From Hyaloscypha bicolor E (Eukaryota > Ascomycota > Leotiomycetes > Helotiales > Hyaloscyphaceae): a stretch of DNA of 64,000 nt. The stretch spans positions 1,116,001 through 1,180,000 of the forward strand of contig NW_020194562.1 of NCBI RefSeq assembly GCF_002865645.1, in the 5' to 3' direction. This document shows, in pieces, positions 1 to 11,700 of this stretch (within the stretch, counting starts at the first letter, position 1; each line of letters begins with the position of its first letter). The notes beneath the pieces are model-generated. The model did no database searches. It saw nothing but the letters and a program-made list of their open reading frames with translations, and had not been told where the DNA came from. Both the position numbers and the translations under genes were made by a program.

Positions 1-253
1 TCGGCTCGCTTACCAAGCGTCACCACCCTCTGATTGGGTGGCAAGGTGGCGCTAGGGCGGGAGTACCCGGAGCGCTACCTAATTAGGTTAGCTAATCACG
101 TGCATGTGTCACGTGCGCATTAATCAAATTATTCATGAATATTCATGATTAATCTGATTAATGTATAAATAGAATATAATTAATGGGTATTTTTCATGAA
201 TAGATTAGATTAATAGCCATTAATCTAATCTAATCTATTCATTTCTCATACTG
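1..253. mobile_element. Terminal part of a hAT-like transposon (rest lies left of the window)
   Basis: The segment ends in a 12-13 bp terminal sequence that reads inward CAGTATGAGAAAT, against CAGTGTGGGAAAT in the complete hAT at 48,799-52,335. From 1 to 118 it lines up with 52,087-52,200: both read CGCTTACCAAGC, then CTGATTGGG, GCGCTAGG and AATTAGG, and then two TCACGTG boxes. Inside the end (120-240) there are clustered ATTCATGAAT and TTAATCTAATC motifs in place of the CTCTAGAG/CTACTC motifs of the other copy. This is a diverged relative with the same subterminal design. In the complete copy this is the end next to the transposase start, so the missing gene should lie left of base 1 on the minus strand. 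GATGTCTC (254-261) would be the target duplication if it has 8 bp. Confidence 0.75.
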
Positions 254-466
254 GATGTCTCGGTTCTAAGTAGTTACGTCCCTACTAGGTAGACTGGCTG
301 GAAGTTCGAAAGTAAGGATAGCAAGCTATATATATATCAGGCAAATAAGACGTATGGCCAGTATACTAACGGTCATGACATTTATAACAAAGGCAGCCCT
401 TATCCAAAGCTGGAAACGTTTGAGGATATTAAGAATATACTTATAGAAGTTGGAATTCTCGATTAG
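254..466 (+). pseudogene. 3' end of an unidentified gene, cut by the hAT end
   Basis: A reading frame runs from the transposon border to a TAG at 464-466, with one in-frame TAG at 290-292. The readable C-terminus is rich in Tyr, Lys and Gly and ends in ETFEDIKNILIEVGILD. It starts exactly at the hAT end, so the transposon probably inserted in or next to this gene. I do not recognise the family. It could also be a chance frame, but about 55 codons without a stop in AT-rich sequence and a protein-like composition argue for a real C-terminus. Confidence 0.35.
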
Positions 467-592
467 ATAGCTTAGCCTCCTTATTATATTGAAAATTAAA
501 GGGAAATGGACCTGTAAAGTCGAATAGTTAAGTGAGATTATATTAATTATATGGATTGTTTATACAGGTATATCGATATTTCTATTATTAGT

Positions 593-1537
593 TGGTTATA
601 CTTCCTTATTACTCGTATAATCGACCATTAGAAACGGTCTGCTTCGTTTACCTAACTCTTTACCCAAGACTTCTGAAATCCAAATTATAATAAATGCTCT
701 CCTCTTCTTATTAAGGAATAATATATTCTCATTAATGGCATTATATACCTTCTTTTGAATTATTAGCCATATTTCCCCAAGATATTCGTTATTATTGAGA
801 TCTAGAGCCTCTCGTACGTAATGTCTATTAATAATAAAGGCATCTCCGTTATATTCATTTGTATTTATATTTGCTAAAGCTTTTGAAATCAGTTCAAGTC
901 TGCTATTTCTAGGGAGATACAACTCACATTATTCCGGCTTCGTCTTGTTATCGTCTTCTGTTATATTTGTCTCTTTCTCTGTCGGCGCTTTTGCAATTAG
1001 CTGTCTGCTATTTGTAAGGGGGTACAATAATTAAATCTACCTTGAGCCGCTTCGTTCGGTAATATAATTATATCGTATTTTCGTTTGCGTATTAATAGTC
1101 GTCGGGCAGTATATACTGGTCTAATTAGCCTTAGTCTATTTTAAGAAACCATATTGTGTATATTATATGAATTTGTCGAATGACTTATTATCCTCGGGAT
1201 CTTCGAGCTTGGAATCGACTGCTTTGTCTATATTAGGGCGATATAAAAGGTAGGAAAGATTGTAATAATAGATGAATTCTGCTATACGTTTTTGGAGGAG
1301 CTCAAACTCTGTATTACCTAATTTGATGATTTCTTCGGTCGTATAAGATAACCCATAGAGCTTTAAAGTATTGCAATCCAATTTGCGTAGTTTCCGATAT
1401 CTGCCTTCTTTGCCTTCTTTGCCTCGTTCAGGAAGCTCTTGATGACTGTTCTTTCGAAAGGCGAAGCGAACCAAATGCTTCACTTTCGTAGCTTGCTGCT
1501 TTGGAAGAGCTTTGTTGCTTGGTACTCGTTGTAGCAA
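593..1537 (-). pseudogene. Broken gene of unknown function
   Basis: Two open stretches (1537-1163, 124 codons; 922-596, 108 codons) lie in the same minus-strand frame and are joined by about 80 codons with several stops, which fits one gene broken by point mutations. The upstream part is basic (many Lys/Arg around KALPKQQATKVKH) and then Tyr-rich. The downstream part has a hydrophobic segment FIIIWISEVLG. No catalytic motif is visible and I do not recognise the family. CpA and TpG are reduced but not absent, so RIP here is milder than in the blocks after 5,170. No intron signals are clear. Confidence 0.35.
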
Positions 1538-1734
1538 GTTTGCAGTAGCTTGTAATGATCTCTGGACTTTGAGTTACGCTTTCAATAATGAGAGTCTCTC
1601 GAGTACCTTGTTAATAATATTATCTGGACCATTAATATTCCAGAGTTCTTCCCCCATTTTGCAAAGGTTACGCTCAATCCTTGCTAGCAAGTCTGCAGAC
1701 ATGTCGTGTGGAGGTCAGCCGAGCCAGTAGGCAG

Positions 1735-2130
1735 ACTTGAGGTAAGCAAATGTCGAGGTTACTAAGGAGGTGGGCGAAAATCGAGACCAGTGACGAGGCT
1801 GAATCTGAGTTGAGTGAGCGAGAGTAAAGATTGCCTAGGAGGATGAACGAGAATCGAGACGAGGCAGGTTCAGAGTGGGAGTGAGCGAGAGGACTAGTAA
1901 AGATCGGTCGCAGATCGAGGTTACCGACGAGTGGTGGGGCATAGACCCAGGTGGGGTAGACTCAGGTGAGCAAAAGTAGATCCACCGAGGATGTGGCCGC
2001 AGATTGAGATTACCGAAGAAGTGGGGTAGACTCAGGTGAGCGAAAGTAAAGATTACCGAGGAGTTGGGGGCAGATCGAGATCACTCAGGTGGCCGCAGAT
2101 CGAGGTTACCGTAGAGGTTAGCGAGAGCGA
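1735..2130. repeat. Degenerate tandem repeat, unit about 65-80 bp
   Basis: The phrases GTAGACTCAGGTGAGC, AAAGTAAAGATTACCGAGGA and GCAGATCGAGATTACC recur four to six times with changing spacing between 1,740 and 2,125. Some units are truncated. Composition is G-rich on the plus strand. No protein repeat comes through all units, so this looks like a non-coding minisatellite. Confidence 0.6.
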
Positions 2131-2904
2131 GCTGACATTTTTGTCGCATGCTGCCCAACCAATTCCAGCAAGGCGCCAGGTATCGGGAGGGATTGGCCGC
2201 TCCGTCTATACAGGAACCTATGGCTTTTCGCAAGAATAGAACGTTAACGGTCCTTGCATTACTTCGCAAACCACGTACTTCATTTCCTTAGAAACATTGG
2301 CTGCTCTTTAGTAGCTCGAGCAGAAGGGATGGCGGCAAGTTTCCGAAGACTTGGGACTCTAATTACTAGTCCTATCCGGGGTCGCTTCCGCTTAGTCCAT
2401 AATAAAACACCATACTTTAAGCTCCTCTAGAGCATATATGTCTTTTCACTTTGGTATTAATGGCCAGATTAGGAGGTCGCATATATCTTTCCTGTACGTA
2501 GTATGTATCGGCTTCTCGTTTAACCGTATCTTATTCGATCGACGAATCCTGTATACAAGCTACGATGTCTCTGTAACATTTCCTTAACTTAATGGGGAGC
2601 TCTCAAGGATCGGGGGACTATACGGAGAGGTTCCATTTTTTGGAGAATTTCATAATCGATATACCATAAACTCTTCCTCTAACAATATCTGCAGTCCGAA
2701 CGCTACCAGTGCTCTACGTCAATGTCTTGCTTCCCCCGTATTGCTCCATAATGAGAATCGACGAAGCCAGCTTGATCGTTCAAGGAGCTAATATATCATG
2801 CTGCAACCGTAGGCCGCCGATTCATCCAGAGGCCAACAGAATCAGCTTCCTTAATCGACCGTCCCGCATTGGCCGTACAAGAATGGACTTCCGTTACGGA
2901 TAAT
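2131..2904. other. Stretch without a recognisable gene
   Basis: Mixed composition with short open frames only. I see no conserved protein, repeat or RNA. It separates the tandem repeat from the promoter-like region of the BCS1-like pseudogene. Confidence 0.5.
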
Positions 2905-3079
2905 GATACGAAAACCAATGAATATATAAGGGCACAGATCCCCTCTGACCCTCAAGGACAGACTCACTCCCATATCCGACCTCAGCTTCACTAGACTTAG
3001 ACCAGTATTCTATCCTACCATCGACCTTTTGCCTTGCTGCTCACCCAAAACACGTCCTGCAATAGCTGCTTATAATAAT
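2905..3079 (+). promoter_or_regulatory. Relic promoter and leader of the BCS1-like gene
   Basis: A TATATAAG box at 2,923-2,930 is followed by a C/T-rich stretch (2,940-3,060: runs such as CCCCTCTGACCCTC and ACTCACTCCC). This is the usual layout of a fungal core promoter and leader. The BCS1-like frame begins right after it. Confidence 0.45.
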
Positions 3080-4590
3080 GCTTATTCTCTGCCAAGTCAG
3101 CCACTACTATTGAGCCCGATATTAATGGTAGACGTCTTCTTCCCTGGGCTTACTAATATCTCTGCTGCCCTCCAGTAACTCCTGGCTAGTAACCCAAATA
3201 GCTATGGTCGTATGCTTTATATCTGCGGATTAGCCGTATTCTTTGGCAGATATATTAAAGACTTCTTCGGAGCATTTGTAGCGACGCATTTCAGTTCGTA
3301 ACTCCTCAGATTACTAATAATACATTCTGACAAGCAATAGCTTCAATAGTCTACGTCTCCCATTCTAACGAAGCATATGATATGCTTGTCGCCTGGATAT
3401 CCTCTCAGCCATTTCCCCATAAGGCACGTTCCTCTCTTGTTAGCATGGGTGCGAGGAGAAGAGGGTATGCCGATAATTACTCCGATAGGAACCAGAAGAA
3501 ACCTCTTTAGTACTCGCCTTGGAATGGGAGCTTTTCTTTCTATTACAAGAGTCGTCTGCTTACGTTTCGGAGTATCCAGAAAGAGGGCCGAATGTTCCGC
3601 GAGGAGGAGATCTCAGTCTCCTATATAGGCAGGTCTCCGAGTGTTCTGAGGGAGTTCTTTAGCGAGTATCGAGCTGAGTACCTGAAGCTACTTAAGAATA
3701 AGATCTCTGTCTTTGAGTATCGGGATGGCGACTGGAAAAAAACGAGAGTAATAGATATTAGACTACTTAATACCGTTATTCTTGACGAGAAGAAGAAGAC
3801 GGCGCTATTAGAGGATATTAAGGCTTTCTTGGATCCTGAAATACGAGTGTGGTATTCTCGGTACGGCATTCTTTACCGGAAAGGATACCTATTATATGGG
3901 CTACCTGGGACCGGAAAGTCAATTGCCGGGGCCTGCGACCTAGATATCTATATCCTCAATATCTCTAGTATAGACAATAGCTTACTGGGTGAGCTATTTA
4001 CTAAACTCCCCGTATATTGTATTATTTTTCTTGAAGATATTAATGCCGTAGACGCAATATAATCTTGATAGTACCGGACGGCGAAGACTAGTCAAGATAA
4101 GATAAGCTCTTTAATAAAGGGAAAGTCGCAAGGAAGGGTGTCTCTATTAGCCCTTCTAAATGTTCTCGATAGTATTGGTTCGCAGGAAGGACGGGTACTA
4201 ATTATGATAACGAACTATACGGAGCGTCTCGATACTGTACTAATTTGACCAGGTCGAGTGGATATAAAGCTAGAGCTTGGGTATACTAACCAGGATATTA
4301 ATACTCGACTCTTCTATGCCCTATTTATATGTGATGATACCTTACTAGACGGGAGCCGGCGAGGAGATAAAATTACGCTCAGGAAGCTAATAACAGAGTT
4401 TGCAAATAAGATACCGGAGCAGGAGTTTAGCCCGGCTGAGATCTAGTCCTTTTTGCTAGAATATAGGCGGTCGCCTTATATGGCGGTGGAAGATATACAG
4501 GAATGGGTAGTCAGAACCAGGGAGGGGAAAAGGCAAATGAAGAGAGCAGATTCTTGGGTGCTTCAAGAAGGCGGTGATATTCTTAATTGA
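3080..4590 (+). pseudogene. BCS1-like AAA ATPase, broken
   Basis: The order of parts is that of fungal BCS1-like ATPases. An N-terminal stretch carries a membrane segment (about 3,083-3,300). A BCS1-N part contains EAYDMLVAWISSQPFPHK (about 3,370). The AAA module has Walker A GLPGTGKS (3,898-3,921), Walker B IIFLEDINAVDA (about 4,020-4,055) and a sensor/box VII region (LIMITNYTERLDT, PGRVD). The C-terminus has the FSPAEI element and ends at 4,590. The family comprises chaperone-like ATPases, best known from mitochondrial complex III assembly, with many paralogs in fungi. Breaks: stops at several CAG/CAA/TGG positions, a frame change around 3,300-3,345 (small intron or indel), about five codons missing just after Walker A compared with the family, and Asp to Asn in Walker B. 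The changes are mostly C-to-T or G-to-A, as RIP makes. The paralog subgroup cannot be told. Confidence 0.8.
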
Positions 4591-5170
4591 TTTCGGCATT
4601 ACGCATTTGCATTTCTGGTTAGTTTAATAAGTGCATTGAAGAGTCCGGTTATTAATGCGTATCGGGGAGTTTGAGGCTAACTTTAGCGTATGCAGATTGA
4701 AAGTATAAACGTATCGGAAAGGTTTGGTATTACCTATAAGTTTTGTTTTCTATTTTTATCTATTAATGTCTATACTGGCTTGTCCCATATAATGGCTGAA
4801 TATATATCTCGAAGATCAGAAATTCGTAATCCTATTTAATAATATTTTTAGCTATATTAAAAGTAATATCCGAATCAAGGGTAGAAGCCATGTATGGCGA
4901 CGGGAGGACATGAGGAAGACGATATGAGTGGCGGCTAGACGAGTAGTGTGCGGCTAAAAGATTGGGGATCTGAATAAAGCAGCTGGATAATAAGCAATGA
5001 ACGAGGGTCCTAATTCGGTTCTAATATATAATGACCTCATAATACAGCACACCTTGTATTTATATACGCATTATATCTAAAATTACTCCGTATTCGGGAA
5101 GTATAAATCCTTTTAATCCAATGAAACTTTTTATAATAAGGAGCCTGAGTCGATCTCTAAACCAAGATAG
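4591..5170. other. Transition zone, no gene seen
   Basis: Short mixed-composition DNA with some un-RIPped words (for example around 4,890-5,020). No open frame longer than about 40 codons looks protein-like. RIP saturation begins at about 5,170. Confidence 0.5.
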
Positions 5171-6660
5171 TAGGGACCATATTTTGACCCCTCTATTCTC
5201 AGAATAAACTTTGCGAGATTAGCCCCTTTATAATACTAGTTTGTCCCTACTAATATAGAACTTTATTACTTAACTATATAAACCTTCTATTTACTAGAGG
5301 GGCTCAAATAGGCTCCATATACTAAAAATAGTACCTATCCGCTATAGAAGTCACTATTGCCCTTACTAAGTCTCGTTATAGCATTGACTCCTTTACTAAA
5401 GTTATCTAATACTAGATTATCTTACTTCTATATCTATATATTAATAATTAATATATTAAAGACCGTTTAAATTCTAGCCGCCTTTTCTATGATTTCATCT
5501 AGATTAGACTCTTTCGGATACTAGCCTTATAAATATTAGCCTCCTGAGTAGCTAGTAGTATATGGGTTTTATATAATACCCGGTAAAGAGGGTAATCCGA
5601 TTGCCTGTTTCTCTTATAAAAAGAAGTATTATTACAGGTATTCTATTAAGCTAATTATAGATAGAGAACTACTCCGTATATATAATACTAAATATCTTTG
5701 GGTAGATATACTTCGGGATATTATGGCATAACCTATCTTAGTTATTATAAGACTAATAAACTATTCTATTATAGCTTAGCCTCTATAATAGGAACCGGAG
5801 ATAGACTCTTTACTATCCTTGCTTAGGTTATTTCCTTTACTTTCTTTATTACTTACTACTAATATAGTATTATATGAGATAGCTAGTAACTTATTAAGCT
5901 CGATTATAGATAACCTATATACCAGATCCGATAATACCTCTTCTCTATACTAATATCCCTAAAGTATATTATAAAATCCGATTTCCGACCAAGATATATT
6001 TGTCTTAATAGTAGTATACTTTATTACCGAGTTCTTACTCTCTAGACTTCCTATATATTCCAAATTTCTGTTAAGTATAGAAGGCAAATAAATAAGCGCT
6101 CAGATTCGTTATAATTACTATATTAATAATAAAGCTAGGTTAGATGGATAAGCTTATAGAATAAGCTGAGTTACCGAAGTCGGTAGCTATTATTAATTTT
6201 TGAATATATTTTCTAGACTATTTATTATTTCTTAGGTTTTCGAGTTTATTTTATATTGGTTTCCTAGCTAGCTAGATAGTATATTATTTTTGTTTGAGGG
6301 TATTAATATATATAATATAAGCTATAATATATATTATAAGAAAAATTAATATTTGCTTTATATCCGTCTTCTATTCTTTTCTTATTATTCTTGCAGGAGT
6401 CTTCTTATTACTTATACTTCTTCTTGTAGTACCCCTATTAGTTCTTAATTATATTTAAAAGATTCTTTTATTTCAAGAATTAGTATATAATTAGTATAGG
6501 AATTAAATAACGTCTTGGATAGATAATATTAGGGGCAGGATAGTTGAGGTATATCTAATAGCTATACTTGCCCTAATAAAAGTCTTTTTCTTTTGTAATA
6601 TATAATAAAAAGCTATTCTAGTCTAGTCCAAATATATGAGCTTGTCTGCCCCTTACTATT
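5171..6660. other. RIP-saturated block with an unidentified decayed plus-strand frame
   Basis: CpA and TpG are almost absent and TpA is in excess. Between about 5,550 and 5,960 the plus strand has a frame that stays open apart from TAA/TAG codons and looks like a real protein (VYGFYIIPGKEGNPIACF, then a basic Lys/Tyr run and LLRIYNTKYLWVDI). I cannot assign it to a family. The rest of the block shows nothing. Confidence 0.4.
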
Positions 6661-6666
6661 AGATAA

Positions 6667-7075
6667 TTAGGGGCCGATCCCGCTTCTGTTATTCCTGTCG
6701 ATCCTAAAGGCTATAATTGGAAAGAGGCAGGGAAGTTATTTGGACCCTATCTCTACTAGTATTAAATGATTGGGGGGCCCAATACGGCTCTCTTATTAAT
6801 CTCGGATATAATTAGAATTTGGTAAGGGAGCTAGATAGGGTACCTGAATTTAGATCAAGAATTTCTGCCTCCGGTCTCTGCCCCTGGTCTCTATACCTGT
6901 CTCTATACCTGTCTCTTAGGTAAGATTATGGGATAACTAATAATATATGCTTATAGCTAGTAGAACGGTTATTTTACTTCCGTTAATATATATAGTAACT
7001 TAAGCGAGCCTAGTAGCGAAAAATTATAATGAATAGAAGGTAGTATAGATTTTAACTTTTCTAATACCAAAGATA
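6667..7075 (-). repeat. RIP-mutated copy of the repeat also found at 17,990-18,345
   Basis: The two copies share long words (CCTGTCGATC, GGCTATAATTGGAAA, GATTGGGGGGCCC, GATATAATTAGAATT, GTCTCTTAGGT, TTTTAACTTTTCTAATACC). Where they differ, this copy has T for C or A for G, the RIP direction. It is the 3' part and flank of the DUF3723-like gene read on the minus strand. A shorter internal direct duplication (GGGCCC to GGCACC, about 65 bp) is present in both copies. Confidence 0.8.
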
Positions 7076-10000
7076 CTAATAGAGAATACTATTATATAAC
7101 TAGACCAGGTAGTTTAAACTATCTTTATCTAAGTTAGAACTTACCTTGAATTATGCCTAGTAACTTTCTTATAAATAGTCTCTTTATTCTCTAAACTATT
7201 ATTCTTTAGATTAGGTTCTGGAATAGAGCGGTCTGCTTCCGAATTCGTCTATAAATTAGAGTATTTCTCAGATATAGAAGTTAGGAAATTATTTATATTA
7301 ATATTCTATTCCGGAATTAAAAGTATTATATTTATACTATTTATAGTAATATTCTTAAAATATATTTAGAGTATTAATATACGGAAGCTTATATTAAATA
7401 TATAAATCCGTTTTCTTATATACTTTATTACTATTTGCCTGGCCTCTAATAGGTCGGAAGAATTAACTAAAAAAGTATATAAAACTTTTCAAATACCGTA
7501 ATTATAGATCTTATATTCTATATAAACTCTTGAAAGGTCTAGTCCCTGGTTACTCGATTATCTTATAGTCTATAGATATATAAGCTTAGCTATAAGTAAA
7601 AGAGAACTCAAGCCCTTATTTATAGCTTAATAGCCTAAATCTATTCTTTAGAATTAGTAATATAATCTAGTATTTTATTTAAGGCAAATATTAAGTTACT
7701 ATTATTAGTTATTAAAAAATTCGTACTAGGCTATATACTATAGGTAGGATTTCGGATAATTTCTTGGTCTGCTATAGTTTAATATTTATTCTCTATAGTA
7801 ATCTGGGGTAATAGATCTTCTTATATAAGTTCTTGAGACTTAGTATCTCTAAGAGTCTCAAATATAAACTAAGTAAGTAGCTGGTTTCTTTTTGCTATAC
7901 CTATACCTTTTCGGGTCCCTTTTCCTATTACCTTAGGTCTACTCTAGTCTTATATCTTCTTCTTTGATATTTTTTGCCCAAGTCTCTCTTCTTATTACTT
8001 AGTAATATTCTTTATAAGCCTTTCCTTTTCCTTAGTTACAGGTTCCTCTTACTCTTTTCCTATAGGTTTCTCCTGCTCTTTATATATAACCCGCTCTTGC
8101 TTTTCCCTTACTAGCCGCTTCTTTTCTTCTATTATAAGTTTTCCCTGCTTCTCTTATATAGGCCTCTTAATAGCTTGGTTTTATTCTCTGGAGTCAGAAG
8201 CAAGTTATAGTAGCTTGCCTGAGGCTATTGAGTTATCTGCTACTAAAGAATCCAAGCTAGGCTATAGAGGATGGCTAGTATTATTAATTTTAACTTGATC
8301 TCCTGCGGCTTCTAGTAAAAAGTTAAATACCTATAATGGCAGTATAAAACGATAGTTAGCTTCTGAAGACTTACTATTAGTAACTTTCTTTAAGTCAAGT
8401 TATATAAGTGGCCGTTCTCTCTTTTTGGCTAAAGCCGATATACGGAGACCTCTTTATATGCCGTTTTGACTTCTTGGCACCTTAGGTCCCTTGTCTAGCT
8501 GGTTCTTATCGGGCTTCTTTTATTTGGGCCTGTCTTTCTATTACTTAGCAAGGTTCTCTGCTACCTGCTCTTCTCGTATAACTCGCTCTTGTTCCTCTCT
8601 TGCTGACTATTCTTGCTCCGCCCTAATAAGTCGTTCTTGTTCTTGTACGATATAGTCTTGTTCTTCCGCTGCAAGTCTTTCTTGTTCCTCTTTTGCTAAC
8701 CGCTCCTGATCCTCTTTCGCAAGCCTCTCCTGTTCTTCCCTCTCAAGACGCTCTTGTTCTTCTTTTGCCAAGCGTTCTTGCTCCTCCCGTGCGAGTTTGT
8801 CTTGTTCCTTCCTAGCAGCCTGCTCCTGTCGCTCCTGCTCTTCTTTCGCAAGTCTCTCCTGTTCTTCTCTTGCGACTCTCTCTTGTTCTTCTCTTACTAA
8901 CCGCTCCTGCTCCTCTCGTACCAGTCTCTCTTGCTCATCCCTTGTAAGACGCTCCTGCTCCTCTCGTACGAGTCTTTCTTGCTCTTCTCGCGCAAGTCTT
9001 TCTTGTTCCTCCCTTGCAAGACGCTCCTGCCGCTCCTGCTCCTCTCTTGCCAGCCGTTCCTGTTCCTCTCGAGCAAGTCTTTCCTGTTCTCTCGCAAGGC
9101 GCTCTTGTTCTTCTCTCGCTAATCACTCTTGTTCCTCTCTAGCCAGTCTCTCCTGTACTTCTCGTGCGAGCCGCTCCTGTTCCTCTCATGCAAGTCTTTC
9201 CTGTTCCCTTGCAAGCCGCTCCTGTTCCTCCCGTGCGAGTTTGTCTCGTTCCTCCCTAGTAGCCTGCTCCTCTCGGGCCAGTCTTTCTTGTTCCTCCCGT
9301 GCCAGTCTCTCCTGCTCTTCTCTCGCTAATCGCTCTTGTTCCTCTCTTGCAAGCTGCTCTTGTTCTCTTGCGAGTCTTTCTTGCTCCTCCCGTACAAGCC
9401 GCTCCTGCTCCTCCCGGGCGAACCGTTCTTGTTCTCGTACTAGCCGTTCTCGTTCTCTTCCGAGTCTCTGTTGTTCTTCTTGCTCGAGCCGTTCTTATTC
9501 CTGTTATGCTAGTCTTTCCTGTTCTTCCCTTACCTGATCGTCTTCTGGATAAGCTGAAATTGGAGTATCTAATAGCAATACCTCTTTAGGAGAACGAGGA
9601 GTGGGGCGACTCGGCTTACCGAAAAATATAAAGTATACTGACCTGTGGATAAAGAAAGATAATATCTCATTATATTATTTCTCGCCGGTATTATATAGCT
9701 TATTTAAGAAAAGGGATAATCTATCCCGTTTATAATCTAGTATATACGGGATCCCGGATCTTTTTAGTAGTCCGTTAGAATAATTTATCTTGACTATAGT
9801 ACTTACCTGCTCTACTATTATTAGCTAAGCCTCGGAGAATAGACTTGCTATCCGTCCTATATAGTCCTTAAATATTGCTTTATTATATTTATAACGGTTA
9901 GGTTTATAAGCCTTTAGAAAGGTACTATAAGTAATATCCTTATTAGCTAATTACTAGATTAGGCTAAAAATAGGCTTAAACTTATATCCTAATTAGTAGG

Positions 10001-11700
10001 CAAAAGTAGTAAACTTATATAAGATAATCTTATTTGCCTTTCTAGTAATAGGCTTTATTAATAACTTCTTTTTTCTTTTTAGTATTATAGATATATAGGA
10101 GTAGTTATATATTACGAATATCTATATCTATTATTATTTAAGATTTATCCGGTTTACTAGACTTCCGGGCCAGAATATATAAGAGAATTCCGATTCTTGG
10201 ATTATATACTAATTAGGTTTATAGTTTATATTAGAATACTTATTTTCTATAGTAAAGAAGACTATATTATTAGGTAATAGCGGGAATAATTATTTTATAC
10301 TATTAGTAATATTTTTGAGATAATTAAGGTTCTCGAAAAAGCTAAAAAGAGAAGGAACTAAGTAATTAATAATAGCGGAAAGTATCCTGCTTTATATATT
10401 TTTGTAGTCTCGCTTACTAAAAATACTAAGAATCTGGCCGCTTTATACTTTACTATATAGAGCCTGGAAATCCGCCTTATAAATATCTGGTATAATAAGC
10501 TCTAAGGCTTTTATTATTACTTGATTTACTTTCTATATTATTTTTCTATTATTATAGAAGATCTTTTTAGTCTAGAAGTTCCTAATAATATTATTAAGAT
10601 AATAGAGATTTGGCTATTTAGTTTAGTTAGTACTTTCGAACTACTTATAGATATAGAGCTTATCTTATAGTATTTTATAGTAAATATTATATATATTATA
10701 CCTAATCTTATTTCCTTTACTAGTCCTGGGATATTTAATTAAATATTAAATATAGCCCTATAATCCGTATAATAGAAGATCTTTTTAAGGTTCTTTTTCT
10801 TATAATTTAATATAATAGCTAAATAAGCCTACTATTATTTCTCGAAATATGGATTTCCCGCTTTCCTATATCCTTAATATTTACGGATTTTACTATAGAT
10901 CTTACTATTATTAGGCTTCTTTTTAGCTAAATACTTTTTAATTTGAGTTATTTTTAGTTTCTAATTAAGATCTAAAATAAAAAAGAAAAGTTAGTAGCTT
11001 CTCTGGATTCGGAAAAGAGAGATTATACTTTTAAGATATAGGTCTATTATCTAATACTTATTATCTAAAGAAAGAACTTAGGCTATTATAAGTATTTAAT
11101 AGTATTTATAGAGGTATTCTAACTAATAACCGGGCGGAAAATCTAGTTCCGGATAATTATTATATATATTTTCTAGGAGTTACTTAGTAAAGATTCTAGA
11201 AGCTTTTATAGTAGCCTCTAACTATAGCTAGCTAAGAATAGCAGGAATATAATTTCGAAAGTCTAGTTAATAGTAATTACCCTTTCTATAAAATAAAATT
11301 TTTAGTTTCTTAATATTATTTTTATTTAGCTCTCTTAATTCTTTATATAGAAAATAAAGTATATTAAGCTTAATACTAGCTATATTTCTATACTTAATAC
11401 TTCTTTCTATCTCTTATTATTATTTCTATTCCAGGAATTATATATACTATATCTCGAGATAATTAATATATAAGATCTTATTCTTTTAGGAGAAAATAGG
11501 AGTTATTTATTACTTATTACCTTTTAGTAATTCCGTTTCTAATAAGAAATTAACTCCCTATTAAAGTTAACTTATAATACTATAAATAGTAATATAGGAG
11601 CCTATTCTGGCTCCCGTTAGTCTCCCGTTTTAGTCCTTAAACTTTTTTATAAGAGGTATAAGTTAAAGGCTATTCTTAGATCTATTCTCTCTAACTAATA
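7025..11700 (-). pseudogene. DUF3723-like large protein gene, destroyed by RIP
   Basis: The minus strand holds a long frame that is still readable through many W/Q-to-stop changes. Family-like landmarks, by my recall of DUF3723 proteins: a segment with NYLVPSLFSFFENLNYL (about 10,310-10,385), FAY..LGYKFKPIFSLI (about 9,960-10,030), LKAYKPNRYKYNKAIFK (about 9,870-9,930) and FFIHRSVYFIFFGKPSRPTP (about 9,600-9,660). A very long charged helix follows (24-bp coding repeats, 8,545-9,540), then a Lys/Glu-rich tail and a C-terminus LVLEKLKS near 7,040. The expected product is about 1,300-1,500 residues. The start is uncertain (about 11,700). DUF3723 has no known biochemical function; such genes are recurrent cargo of Starship giant transposons. 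The family call comes from memory of the family, not a search. Confidence 0.65.
8545..9540 (-). repeat. 24-bp coding minisatellite (about 40 units of LAREEQER)
   Basis: Read on the minus strand, the tract encodes an 8-residue unit LAREEQER with variants (LVREEQER, LAKEEQER, LTRDEQER). It gives a highly charged single alpha-helix or coiled coil of about 330 residues. A few units are shortened by two residues, shifting the heptad register. Unlike the flanking sequence it keeps CpA and TpG (for example TTGCAAG, CATGCAAG) and few stops, so RIP has largely spared it. It sits inside the DUF3723-like pseudogene, after the FFGKPSRPTP segment. Confidence 0.85.

Noticed and set aside
1..120. tRNA-like or small RNA gene in the GC-rich start of the window
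   Set aside because: No A/B-box pair or cloverleaf; the stretch is explained as the conserved leader of the hAT element.
8797..9537. Plus-strand 246-codon Ser/Cys/Arg-rich open frame
   Set aside because: It is the antisense of the 24-bp LAREEQER minisatellite. The minus-strand reading gives a coherent charged helix that joins the DUF3723-like frame, while the plus reading is only SCSSLA-type monotony.
8545..9540. Regularly spaced repeats resembling a CRISPR array
   Set aside because: Units are contiguous without unique spacers, are coding, and the organism is eukaryotic.
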